Source: Maea johnstoni (Eukaryota; Annelida; Polychaeta; Spionida; Magelonidae). From it: a stretch of 64,000 bases of DNA. A program made the position numbers and the translations under genes. Of this stretch, positions 33,039 through 44,639 are shown one piece after another (the stretch's first letter is position 1; each line of letters begins with the position of its first letter). Where the stretch lies: positions 240,331 to 304,330 of the forward strand of contig OZ012701.1 in the NCBI GenBank assembly GCA_963942565.1. The letters are read 5' to 3'. Below the pieces are notes generated by a model. The model was not told where the DNA came from. It saw nothing but the letters and a program-made list of their open reading frames with translations, and did no database searches.

Positions 33039-33472
33039 TAGGGGTCCACACCGGTATACCCGTACCGTGAGGGTACCGATACCCCGCCCGAAAATACCAG
33101 TGATAAACCGTATAAATAGTAGCCGGTACTTTTTTACCGGTACTATGAATAAAATGCCTCGCTGCTGATATAGCAGGCAAGGCGGAAAAGAGTGCAGAGA
33201 CGCGGGATCGGCGGGAAAATACATTGCGATCGCGTCATCCAGTGACGGCCGCCATTTTAACTGTATACGATAGATATTAACGCGCGCAGTAGTACTTTGA
33301 AAAGTGTGGAGAGGGCCACGCTATGTATTTTACATGGTGCTAGTCCAGCCCCACCACATTTTTCCAAGCGCTAACGCGCGCGACAGAATTTCAAAAACAT
33401 CGACAAAGTAAAGAAAGTAACCAGTATCGATACCGTTAGCATACCGGAACCGTATAAAAAAAACGGCACCGT
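33039..33472. mobile_element. hAT MITE, right-truncated, U2
   Basis: It begins TAGGGGTCCACACCGG, as the full copy does at 47493, but stops at CGGCACCGT. It then joins GCCAGACAATCATTC and an (ATTC)n run before the next unit. Confidence 0.75.
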
Positions 33473-33498
33473 GCCAGACAATCATTCATTCATTCATT

Positions 33499-34566
33499 CT
33501 AAGGATGTTTTCCAAAACATAAAATGGGTGTAGTATTTCTTGTTTGGCCTTCAATATACGTAAATCTAAAATGTGTATTTCAAAAATTGACCATTTTTAT
33601 CAGTTTCTTTAGGAATTTAGTCCAAAGAAAGGGATAGTAAAGAAAAAAATGACATGCTGTTAAAAATGTCACTCTTCATGTTTAGTTTTTTGGTCGCAAT
33701 GTATACTGTAGTTATAACTGGATTGACATTGAAATATTGTAAGATGGAGTACAAACAACCTGTGTCTGAGAACACAAAACAACTATTATTCAGATATACT
33801 GTTATAATGTTTTATCTTTACTTTTCGTATTTGGAATAGGAAAGCGCATGATTGCATTTATTTGAAGAACAAAATATTAACTAAAAAAATCCACAAATCT
33901 AGTTTGATCTCAATTCAACATATTTGACGTAATGGTGGGATGTCTATAATCTTAACATTTTCTGAATGCAAAATACCATCTTCACAACCGATTTCTCAGT
34001 CAATTGTTACACTGAGTGGTGCTATAGTTATGGCAGGAACAAACATTATTCGTCATGTGTGCTTTGCTTTAAAACATGACAGGATGCTCTTTAGAAAACT
34101 TAATCTTTCAATATATTGATGAAATGAATGAACTGACTAGCAGAACAATAGTGAAAATTTTATTTAGGTATTACTAAGAGCATAGGCAAACCAATTAAAA
34201 AACCTTTTGTAATTTGGAACTGAATTTTATTTTCATTTTCATATAGAAGTTACAAAAGACACATGCTCGAGAGGAACCCAAACTGATGGTAAGTAGGGAA
34301 GTTATGTAAGGATTGCCCTCATATTTCTGTCTCCCAAAGCGCCAGCTGAGTAGCGGTATCCTGATTCACGAGCTAATCTACCACGTATACCTGATAGTTA
34401 TCAATTGGAGCACCCCTTACAGGGTGTATCTGGATGATTGCCACAAAGAGGTTGAAGACTTGATGGACTATGCAGCCATGACCATTCAACCAGCGCACTT
34501 GAGGATCTGGCTTGAGGCAGTAGCTGGGGAATAAGATAATTGAATAGACCGCGTGCCAGTCATTTA
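33499..34566 (+). repeat. Unit leader (before array B)
   Basis: Near-identical to 24486-25554, including the possible 42-nt mini-exon (34247-34288). Confidence 0.65.
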
Positions 34567-36984
34567 GATATACAACCTGACCCTACTAAAACCCCTCCCC
34601 ACTCTACTAGTATCCCCTCTGGAATGAATGAATGAATGAATGATTTCTTAAAGGCACATCGGCGCACAAAGGCCATTTAGTGCCATAAAAATTGTGTAAA
34701 ACAATGGTCCTTTGTTATTGTTGAAAACAATAACAAAGCAATGGATGAATAAAAATGATCACAAAATAATGAACAACTTCAAAATATAATTTCCATATAA
34801 CAGGTTGTTTCAAAAGAAACTATAAATTCTTAAAATGTTTTACAAGCGGTAAAACAGACCAATCTCATGTAAATAAGATAAAATGCTGTCTGGAGGAACC
34901 TTTTCAAAGAGTTCCCTAAAGCTATTTACACTAAAATGTCTATTTCTGGATTCAATAAAATCAACACACTCAAATAAAATATGCTTGACAGTCAATTGAC
35001 AATCACACGCTGTACATTGTGGAGGATCTTCCCCTTTCAAAAGGAAGCAGTGAGTCAAATGAGTGTGGCCAATTCGGATTCTTGCTAAAACACTCTCCTC
35101 ACGTCTAATGATTCGAGAACCTCCAGGCCAAAGACCCAACTGTGGATGAATTTCATGTAGTTTGTTGTTTACAGCCTCATCCCACTGAGACTGCCATTTG
35201 CGTTTTACAAGGAAATTGATGTGTTTTTTAAAATCACCATAAGGAATGGGAACATCTGTGACTCTACTTGAAAGACCAGCCTTGGCAGCAGCATCTGCCT
35301 TTTCATTACCCCTAATGCCAACATGACTGGGAATCCAGTAAAATAAAATTCTTTTCTCTTGGTACTGTACTAGCCAATTGAGGCGTTCCAGTATGTAGAG
35401 GACAAGAGGATGTGTCCAGTCTTGGCCCGAAATGGCTTGAAGAGCAGACTTTGAATCAGAGAAAATAATAAAATTCCTTTCATCATCATCTGCCGTCTCC
35501 ACCCTATCAAGAGCTAGATAGAGAGCACGCAACTCGGCAGAAAATATAGAGGACTTATCTGGAAGACGTTCAATGGAAGAATAATTATCAATGACTGCTG
35601 CTTACACATCTCATAGAGCACGACCCTTGCCTCTTCTGTATCGACGCTAATTACAAGGTGAGTCTTGTATACAACCTGACCCTACTAAAACCCCTCCCCA
35701 CTCTACTAGTACCCCCTCTGGACCAAGCAAAGCTTACACATCTCATAGAGCACGACCCTTGCCTCTTCTGTATCGACGCTAATTACAAGGTGAGTCTTGT
35801 ATACAACCTGACCCTACTAAAACCCCTCCCCACTCTACTAGTACCCCCTCTGGACCAGGCAAAGCTTACACATCTCATAGAGCACGACCCTTGCCTCTTC
35901 TGTATCGACGCTAATTACAAGGTGAGTCTCGTATACAACCTGACCCTACTAAAATCCCTCCCCACTCTACTAGTACCCCCTCTGGACCAGGCAAAGCTTT
36001 CACATCTCATAGAGCACGATACTTGTCTCTTCAGTATAGACGCTAATTACAAGGTGAGTCTCGTATACAACCTGACCCTACTAAAACCCCTCCCCACTCT
36101 ACTAGTACCCCCTCTGGACCAGGCAAAGCTTACACATCTCATAGAGCACGACCCTTGCCTCTTCTGTATCGACGCTAATTACAAGGTGAGTCTCGTATAC
36201 AACCTGACCCTACTAAAACCCCTCCCCACTCTACTAGTACCCCCTCTGGACCAGGCAAAGCTTTCACATCTCATAGAGCACGATACTTGCCTCTTCAGTA
36301 TCGACTCTTATTACAAGGTGAGTCTCGTATACAACCTGACCCTACTAAAACCCCTCCCCACTCTACACGTACCCCCTCTGGACAAGGCAAAGCTTAAGCG
36401 ACTCAAAGATCACGACCCTTGCTTCTTCTGTATTGACGTTAATTACAAGGTGAGTCTCGTATACAACCTGACCCTACTAAAACCCCTCCCCACTCTACTA
36501 GTACCCCCTATGGACTAGGCAAAGCTTACGCGATTCATAGAGCACGACCCTTGCCTCTTCTGTATCGACGCTAATTACAAGGTGAGTCTCGTATACAACC
36601 TGACCCTACTAAAACCCCTCCCCACTCTACTAGTACCCCCTCTGGACCAGGCAAAGCTTACACATCTCATAGAGCACGACCCTTGCCTCTTCTGTATCGA
36701 CGCTAATTACAAGGTGAGTCTCGTATACAACCTGACCCTACTAAAACCCCTCCCCACTCTACTAGTACCCCCTCTGGACCAGGCAAAGCTTACACATCTC
36801 ATAGAGCACGACCCTTGCCTCTTCTGTATTGACGTTAATTACAAGGTGAGTCTCGTATACAACCTGACCCTACTAAAACCCCTCCCCACTCTACTAGTAC
36901 CCCCTCTGGACCAGGCAAAGCTTACACATCTCATAGAGCACGACCCTTGCCTCTTCTGTATCGACGCTAATTACAAGGTGAGTC
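34567..36984 (+). repeat. 132-bp minisatellite, array B, split by a LINE
   Basis: Eleven GTGAGT-ending units occur from 35658 to 36978 at an exact 132-bp period, plus a partial first unit (34567-34623). The frame is open for 286 codons (35658-36518) and 157 codons (36582-37055). Confidence 0.92.
34624..35600 (-). mobile_element. 5'-truncated I-superfamily LINE in array B
   Basis: The RNase H/knuckle frame is open over 230 codons (34840-35532). The (AATG)n tail is at the left end. About ten bases of the minisatellite unit are missing at the junction and there is no target duplication, unlike the copies at 18378 and 42040. Confidence 0.85.
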
Positions 36985-37010
36985 TCCACCTTGTCACATT
37001 GCCTCAACTC

Positions 37011-38094
37011 GTATACTACACTGTTGAAAATAAACAATTCATTACTGTTAAATAAAGATTTAAATCAACTCATTAGATACGAAATCTTACATGCTGTCCA
37101 GACCTACGCTTGTACCCCTGATCACCCAGATTTTGTTAAGGAACATTCTATGCATGATATCGAAATTATGATTGATATAAGAGTTTTTTGGGACACCTTA
37201 CATACGCGAATACGAGGTCATCTAATTACATATGCGGGTAGAAAAAAAAGGGAACAAAATAGGGATGAGAACAACATAAATTAAAAAGATCGAACTATTG
37301 GAAGAGGATTTTATTCTAGACCCAACGGATGTAGATTCCAAAAACAAATTGAAGGAAATCTCAAAAACATATTACAAGAAATAAGAGAAATTAATCTAAA
37401 AGGTGCCCTAATTCATTCAAGGGCAAAGATAACTAATTTTAATGAAAAACCGTCAAAATTCTTCCTAAACTCAGAAAAAAAAAATTCACATCCAAAGATA
37501 TTAGAGAATTAAAATTAACCAATGGAAGTAAAATAAATGAGCTAGATTGCAAGAATCAAACCGATACAATATCTCATGCTCTATTGGAATGTCCTGAGAC
37601 CACCAATCTCTAGAGGCAAGTTGAATTATGGCTAAGGGAGCACGTAGAACAAAGCATCAAAATTTCAGATAAAGAAAATATTTTTGGTATAACAGAAAAG
37701 AATCAGTATACCTTTCAAATCAATATGTTCATTCTTATTACCAAGTTAATTATATATCAAAAACGACCAGACGGTCTGAAATGCAATATATATGATGTAT
37801 TAAGATCAGTTAAAAATGAAATGCTAGCAGATGAATACGAATGCGAGATAAACCAAAGGATGGAAAAGTTTAGTCAAAAATGGGGAGCATGCTTGGATAG
37901 CATACGCTGATCTATGTTTTCAGCTGTAAGTAGTTGAATTTATTTCAATAGATAGCAATTACATATATATGTGTGTTGTATGTTGTATGTATCTTCGTAT
38001 ATTTGTGACGTTCATGTCATTTATGTTTTGTGCAAAAAAAAAAGAAATAAAAACCATTTTACATAATTGTATATTTCAAAATTTAAAAAAAAAA
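37011..38094 (+). mobile_element. L1/Tx1-like LINE, internally deleted, U3
   Basis: The linker region (37011-37550) joins directly to the C-terminal knuckle region. About 2 kb including the whole RT palm is missing relative to U2. It ends in an A-rich tail. Confidence 0.8.
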
Positions 38095-38099
38095 GAGTG

Positions 38100-38614
38100 T
38101 AGAGCATTTTGATATAAGCCAATACTCTTGGCTTTGCTCGCTTCTTATTTGTCGCTAGACCTTCTACACTGGAAGGTTCCCGAATGCTTCTGAGCCAGTG
38201 GCATGATGCCATAGATAATGTTTGGCTTCCTAAAGATCGAGTGGTAGAAATTGAAGATAAGGCCAGAAAGGTACCTCATTGATCAATATTGCCTGGCCTA
38301 TCTGTATGGCAAGGGGTAGAAATTTGTACCTGTCCTTATCGCAGAAGATGTTACCGAGGCTGGCCAACTGCTCGTGAAATACTGTGCAGCATTTGGGATC
38401 AGGGAAAACAACCCCTTTGCCAGTAAATCATCAGCTAGCCATGCCTCAGGGTGGCATGCTGTCCACAAAGTTTGTGAGAAGGCTGAAGTTAAGGTAAATG
38501 CCACACGAAACAGGCCCTACCTTTCTACCCTATATGCCAGTTTAGATATGTCCCTTAGTGACCAAAGAGTCTTCCTTGACCATATGGGTCATTGCAAACA
38601 CTTCTCATTTCAGG
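38100..38614 (+). pseudogene. Tyrosine-recombinase-like exon, U3 copy
   Basis: Same segments as the U2 copy (GIRENNPFASKSSASHASGW … DHMGH). It ends at TTCTCATTTCAG and is fused directly to the SGNH fragment. Confidence 0.45.
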
Positions 38615-39020
38615 AGTTGAATATGACATTATAGTGTTAATGTTAGGCGGAAATGATGCTGTAGACAGAAATAGAGTATGGCGTGTAGATATGGATGATA
38701 TGGTTAGGATGGTTAGTGATGGTATGGCGATTTTGAGATACATTTGGCCAGATGCAAAATTGATGCATGGTGGACTGCTACCCAGGGTTAATATGATGGA
38801 TTACAATACCTCCCTAAGCAGGTTTGAAGCTTGCCTGGAGTGGGCCCATTTACCCTGTAGGCAGAGTTTTATGCAACGTGAGGTGGTGGGAACCGCTGGA
38901 AGGGTTAGGGTTAAGGGGAAGGTTTTGGAGGGTTTGTACAGACCTGATGGATTGCACTTGAACATGGAAGGTAAGAAAGTGCTAGGAAAGGGTTGGCTAC
39001 GTTGTTTGGGTTTGGCTTAA
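38615..39020 (+). pseudogene. SGNH-hydrolase-like fragment, U3 copy
   Basis: Keeps LGGND and PDGLHL, nearly identical to U2. A deletion of about 1 kb, relative to U2, has removed the unknown ORF and the first codons. Partial element fossil. Confidence 0.5.
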
Positions 39021-39164
39021 GAGTGCGCCTGTGCCCAGTAGCGCATTTGAGGGGAAAAATAGGGAGAGAGATAGAGAAAAAAAGAGAGAAAGGATAGAAA
39101 AAAGGTATGCTTAACATGGTGTTTTCACATAGCAGGAAGTGGCCCTATGACTTTAACTCCACTC

Positions 39165-39872
39165 TTAGTGTTTGGCGAAAACTGTGCTGAACAAGCTAGG
39201 AACAGTAAATCCAGATCATGTTAAAACCTGGTGGTATCAGCATAAAAGCGTGCTGCCTTATTTATTGGTCAATTGTTATTACATTCGCCTCTGAACTATG
39301 GATACTAAACGAGTATGACATTAAAGCCCTGGATAACTTGCAGGGAAATATGCAGGGAGACGAATCCAGCGTTTCCATGCTAGGTCTCCTAGTGAAACTA
39401 GCTTCACTGGTCTAGGGTGGATTAGACTAGAGCTCTTAATATTTGGCAAAAAGTTGTTATTCTTAAGGACAATTGCTGTCCTAAATGAGAATAGTATATA
39501 TAAAAGTGTTACTGTTCTAAGAGCAGCCAAATACAATGGTAACATTGCCGAAGGTATGAGAAATGAGGTACACAGTGTTATCTTTGATCTGTTAAAAACT
39601 GCCACCTTATTCGAATTCTATAACGAGATCATGAGGATGATTAATGGTTTAGTATATTACAGCAAAGGGCAATGGAAACAGATGGTCTGGAAAAGAGCTT
39701 GGGAGTTAGAAAAGGACGACAGATCATTTAGACATGTTATTTTTAAGACAACGCTAAACTTGAAAATGATTGAGAATGAAGGCTCATACTTTATATGGTG
39801 GCAAATCTCAGACTTCTTTCCTGTCCTCATTAAGCAATGTGAATTAATGGCGAAGTTAGTATGTGGGGCTAG
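39165..39872 (+). mobile_element. LINE-B C-terminal region, U3 copy
   Basis: Same content as 32330-33038, including LFLRTIAVLNENSIYKS and WKRAWELEKDDRSFR. Confidence 0.6.
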
Positions 39873-40307
39873 TAGGGGTCCACACCGGTATACCCGTACC
39901 GTGAGGGTACCGATACCCCGCCCGAAAATACCAGTGATAAACCGTATAAATAGTAGCCGGTACTTTTTTACCGGTACTATGAATAAAATGCCTCGCTGCT
40001 GATATAGCAGGCAAGGCGGAAAAGAGTGCAGAGACGCGGGATCGGCGGGAAAATAAATTGCGATCGCGTCATCCAGTGACGGCCGCCATTTTAACTGTAT
40101 ACGATAGATATTAACGCGCGCAGTAGTACTTTGAAAAGTGTGGAGAGGGCCACGCTATGTATTTTACATGGTGCTAGTCCAGCCCCACCACATTTTTCCA
40201 AGCGCTAACGCGCGCGACAGAATTTCGAAAACATCGACAAAGTATAGAAAGTAACCAGTATCGATACCGTTAGCATACCGGAACCGTATAAAAAAAAACG
40301 GCACCGT
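39873..40307. mobile_element. hAT MITE, right-truncated, U3
   Basis: Truncated at the same base as the U2 copy (CGGCACCGT|GCCAGACAATC), so the unit junction is inherited rather than independent. Confidence 0.75.
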
Positions 40308-40333
40308 GCCAGACAATCATTCATTCATTCATT

Positions 40334-40521
40334 CTAAGGATGTTTTCCAAAACATAAAATGGGTGTAGTATTTCTTGTTTGGCCTTCAATATACGTAAAT
40401 CTAAAATGTGTATTTCAAAAATTGACCATTTTTATCAGTTTCTTTAGGAATTTAGTCCAAAAAAAGGGATAGTAAAGCTGGGGAATAAGATAATTGAATA
40501 GACCGCGTGCCAGTCATTTAG
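40334..40521 (+). repeat. Unit leader, U4, mostly deleted
   Basis: After about 140 bp the leader jumps from GGGATAGTAAAG to CTGGGGAATAAG, losing about 0.9 kb compared with U2 and U3. Short AGTA homology is present at the join. Confidence 0.65.
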
Positions 40522-42039
40522 ATATACAACCTGACCCTACTAAAACCCCTCCCCACTCTACTAGTACCCCCTCTGGACCAGGCAAAGCTTACACATCTCA
40601 TAGAGCACGACCCTTGCCTCTTCTGTATCGACGCTAATTACAAGGTGAGTCTTGTATACAACCTGACCCTACAAAAACCCCTCCCCACTCTACTAGTACC
40701 CCCTCTGGACCAAGCAAAGCTTACACATCTCATAGAGCACGACCCTTGCCTCTTCTGTATCGACGCTAATTACAAGGTGAGTCTTGTATACAACCTGACC
40801 CTACAAAAACCCCTCCCCACTCTACTAGTACCCCCTCTGGACCAAGCAAAGTTTACACATCTCATAGAGCATGACCCTTGCCTCTTCTGTATCGACGCTA
40901 ATTACAAGGTGAGTCTCGTATACAAACTGACCCTACTAAAACCCCTCCCCACTCTACTAGTACCCCCTCTGGACCAGGCAAAGTTTCACATCTCATAGAG
41001 CACGATACTTGCCTCTTCAGTATCGACGCTAATTACAAGGTGAGTCTCGTATACAACCTGACCCTACTAAAACCCCTCCCCACTCTACTAGTACCCCCTC
41101 TGGACCAGGCAAACCTTTCACATATCTCATAGAGCACGATACTTGCCTCTTCAGTATCGACGCTAATTACAAGGCGAGTCTCGTATACAACCTGACCCTT
41201 CTAAAACCCCTCCCCACTCTACTAGTACCCCCTCTGGACCAGGCAAAGCTTACGCGACTCAAAGATCACGACCCTTGCCTCTTCTGTATTGACGTTAATT
41301 ACAAGGTGAGTCTCGTATACAACCTGACCCTACTAAAACCCCTCCCCACTCTACTAGTACCCCCTCTGGACTAGGCAAAGCTTACGCGACTCATAGAGCA
41401 CGACCTTTGCCTCTTCTGTATCGACGCTAATTACAAGGTGAGTCTCGTATACAACCTGACCCTACTAAAACCCCTCCCCACTCTACTAGTACCCCCTCTG
41501 GACCAGGCAAAGCTTACAAATCTCATAGAGCACGACCCTTGCCTCTTCTGTATAGACGCTAATTACAAGGTGAGTCTCGTATACAACCTGACCCTACTAA
41601 AACCCCTCCCCACTCTACTAGTACCCCCTCTGGACCAGGCAAAGCTTTCACATCTCATAGAGCACGATACTTGCCTCTTCAGTATCGACGCTAATTACAA
41701 GGTGAGTCTTGTATACAACCTGACCCTACTAAAACCCCTCCCAACTCTACTAGTACCCCCTCTGGACCAGGCAAAGCTTTACATCTCATAGAGCACGATA
41801 CTTGCCTCTTCAGTATCGACGCTTATTACAAGGTGAGTCTCGTATACAACCTGACCCTACTAAAACCCCTCCCCACTCTACTAGTACCCCCTCTGGACCA
41901 GGCAAAGCTTACACATCTCATAGAGCACGACCCTTGCCTCTTCTGTATCGACGCTAATTACAAGGTGAGTCTCGTATACAACCTGACCCTACTAAAAAAC
42001 CCTCCCCACTCTACTAGTACCCCCTCTGGACCAGGCAAA
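40522..42039 (+). repeat. 132-bp minisatellite, array C (left part)
   Basis: Eleven donor-like unit ends occur from 40645 to 41965. One is GCGAGT instead of GTGAGT (41174). More indels are visible than in arrays A and B, so open frames are shorter. Confidence 0.9.
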
Positions 42040-44395
42040 TGAATGAATGAATGATTGCTTAAAGGCACATCGGCACACAAAGGCCATTTAGTGCCATAAA
42101 ATTTGTGCAAAACAATGGTCCTTTGTTATTGTTGAAAACAATAACAAAGCAATAGATGAATAAAAAATGATCACAAAACAAAGAACAATTTTAAAATATA
42201 ATTTCTGAGCAATATCACATCCCAATGTATACTTTCATTCATCGTTACATGTTATTGAGTCTCAGCATTCCAGGAATACTCCCATTACTGACAAACTCAC
42301 TCCATGTTCAAATGAATGAATGATTGAATGATTGTTTGAAGGTACATTGGCACACTTAAATAAAAAGATCATAAACAATGATCAACTTCAAAATATAATT
42401 TCCGTATAACAGGTTGTTTCAAAAGAAACTACAAATTCTTAAAAGGTTTTACAATCGGTAAAACAGACCAATCTCATGTAAATAAGATAAAATGCTGTCT
42501 GGGAGAACCTTTTCAAAGAGTTCCCTAAAGCTATTTACACTAAAATGTCTATTTCTAGATTCAATAAAATCAACACACTCAAATAAAATATGCTTGACAG
42601 TCAATTGACAATCACACGCTGTACATTGTGGAGGATCTTCCCCTTTTAAAAGGAAGCAGTGAGTCAAATGAGTGTGACCAATTCGGATTCTTGTTAAAAC
42701 ACTCTCCTCACGCCTAATGATTCTAGAACCTCCAGGCCAAAGACCCAGCTGTGGATGAATCTCATGTAGTTTGTTGTTTACAGTCTCATCCCACTGAGAC
42801 TGCCATTTGCGTTTTAAAAGAACATTGATGTGTTTTTTTAAATCACCATAAGGAATTGGAACATCTGTGACTCTTCTTGAAAGACCAGCCTTGGCAGCAG
42901 CATCTGCCTTTTCATTACCCCTAATGCCAACATGACTGGGAATCCAGTAAAATAAAATTCTTTTCTCTTGGTAGTGTACTAGCCAATTGAGGCGTTCCAG
43001 TATGTAGAGGACAAGAGGATGTGTCCAGTCTTGGCCCGAAATGGCTTGAAGAGCAGACTTTGAATCAGAGAAAATAATAAAATTCCTTTCATCATCATCT
43101 GCCGTCTCCACCCTATCAAGAGCAAGGAACAGAGCATGCAACTCGGCAGAAAATATAGAGGACTTATCTGGAAGACGTTCAATGGAAGAATAATTATCAA
43201 TGACTGCTGCTGCTGCAGCCTTGTCATCTGCAACAGAGCCATCAGTGTAGATGAAATCATAGTCTCGAAAGACATCCTTCACCTCATTGTGCAAACTTAT
43301 GTACTGAGAAGGATCCGTTTGATCCTTCTTGGTATACGAAAGAGTGAGGTCGACCATAGCAGTTGGATATGTCCATGGAGGAGTTTCAGGAAATTCAAAC
43401 TTTGCGATGATGTCAGGATCAAAATCCAATTCTTCCAATGATTCCTTAATACGAATACCAAAAGTTGGAATGACTCTTGGTTTTCTAGCAAAAAGGTCCA
43501 TATATCGAGGGTTAAAAATAGTTTCATAAACAGGGTTATTTGGGTTGGCAGCTATTTTAGTTGCAAATTGGAGAGCAAGCTTTTCTCTTCTGAGGTGAAG
43601 AGGGAGCTCATTCGCCTCAACACAAAGACTATCTGCAGGAGAGGTTCTAAAGGCTCCAAGACAAAGCCTCAAACCTTGATTTTGAATAGGATCCAGCAAA
43701 GAGATATAAGATTTACATGCTGCTCCGTAGATAAAACATCCATAGTCTAGCTTTGAACGAACAAGGGCCCTATATAGTCGTAAAAGAACTATACGATCCC
43801 CACCCCAGTCGGTACTGGAAACAACACGCAACAAATTCAAAGCCTTGATACACTTTTTCTTCAGGCCCTTGATATGAGGGACAAATGTCAATTTTGAATC
43901 GAGTAAAATGCCAAGGAACTTTGTTTCCTTCTTTACAGGAATGGGGTTATCATAAAGGACCAAGTAGGGATCTGGATGAAGACCCCTCCTTCGACAAAAA
44001 TGGACACAAACAGTCTTTGATTGGGAGAATTTAAAACCATTATTGTCAGCCCAATCTTCTATTCTATTTAGATGAAGTTGGAGCTGCCTTTCTATAGCGT
44101 GCATATGTTTTGATCGATATGAGACACCAAAGTCATCCACAAATAAAGACTTGTCAACGCCATTTCTTATACAGCTGGTGATGCTGTTGATTTTGACTAT
44201 AAAAAGGGTGACAGATAAAATGCTCCCCTGGGGAACTCCCATTTCTTGATCATAAAAGTCAGAGAGGGATGTCCCCACTCTGACGCGAAATTTCCTCTCA
44301 GATAAAAAGTTTTGTATAAAAAGGGGTAAACGTCCCCTGAGGTCCATATCATGTAAATTTTTCATAATGCCATATTTCCAAGTGGTGTCATATGC
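42040..44395 (-). mobile_element. I-superfamily LINE, longest copy, with 14-bp target duplication
   Basis: A 2356-bp insertion splits array C. CTGGACCAGGCAAA occurs at 42026-42039 and 44396-44409. The 3' tail with (AATG)n is at the left; the right end is 5'-truncated inside the RT. The single open frame and duplication indicate recent insertion. A second old tail fragment lies within the 3' UTR at about 42312-42360 (AATGAATGATTGAATGATTG), so a nested or duplicated tail exists. Confidence 0.9.
42449..44365 (-). CDS. LINE ORF2 fragment: reverse transcriptase C-half, RNase H, zinc knuckle
   Basis: The 638-codon frame carries RT motifs GVPQGSIL (43-50) and SLFVDD (73-78, catalytic Asp pair). The thumb region follows, then RNase H with the acidic residues D375 (TDGS), E408 (SAELHAL), D434 (FSDSK) and D488 (GNEKADA), then the CTACDCQLTVKHILFEC knuckle. 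RT plus RNase H with this order fits the I superfamily (I/Nimb-like); the clade is not certain. The N-terminal half of RT and the endonuclease are absent, so it cannot move by itself. Confidence 0.88.
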   Translation of the reverse strand: MKNLHDMDLRGRLPLFIQNFLSERKFRVRVGTSLSDFYDQEMGVPQGSILSVTLFIVKINSITSCIRNGVDKSLFVDDFGVSYRSKHMHAIERQLQLHLNRIEDWADNNGFKFSQSKTVCVHFCRRRGLHPDPYLVLYDNPIPVKKETKFLGILLDSKLTFVPHIKGLKKKCIKALNLLRVVSSTDWGGDRIVLLRLYRALVRSKLDYGCFIYGAACKSYISLLDPIQNQGLRLCLGAFRTSPADSLCVEANELPLHLRREKLALQFATKIAANPNNPVYETIFNPRYMDLFARKPRVIPTFGIRIKESLEELDFDPDIIAKFEFPETPPWTYPTAMVDLTLSYTKKDQTDPSQYISLHNEVKDVFRDYDFIYTDGSVADDKAAAAAVIDNYSSIERLPDKSSIFSAELHALFLALDRVETADDDERNFIIFSDSKSALQAISGQDWTHPLVLYILERLNWLVHYQEKRILFYWIPSHVGIRGNEKADAAAKAGLSRRVTDVPIPYGDLKKHINVLLKRKWQSQWDETVNNKLHEIHPQLGLWPGGSRIIRREESVLTRIRIGHTHLTHCFLLKGEDPPQCTACDCQLTVKHILFECVDFIESRNRHFSVNSFRELFEKVLPDSILSYLHEIGLFYRL

Positions 44396-44606
44396 CTGGA
44401 CCAGGCAAAGCTTTCACATCTCATAGAGCACGATACTTGCCTCTTCAGTATCGACGCTAATTACAAGGTGAGTCTCGTATACAACCTGACCCTACTAAAA
44501 CCCCTCCCCACTCTACTAGTACCCCCTCTGGACCAGGCAAAGCTTACACATCTCATAGAGCACGACCCTTGCCTCTTCTGTATCGACGCTAATTACAAGG
44601 TGAGTC
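44396..44606 (+). repeat. 132-bp minisatellite, array C (right part)
   Basis: It continues the unit after the LINE, with donor-like ends at 44468 and 44600. Confidence 0.9.
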
Positions 44607-44639
44607 TCCACCTTGTCACATTGCCTCAACTCGTATACT

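Noticed and set aside
32823-33224. Minus-strand frame of 133 codons (also 47276-47632)
   Set aside because: Antisense of LINE-B and the hAT MITE. The frame crosses two unrelated elements.
25555-44606. Regular repeats as a CRISPR array
   Set aside because: 132-bp units without unique spacers, in a eukaryotic genome. It is a minisatellite.
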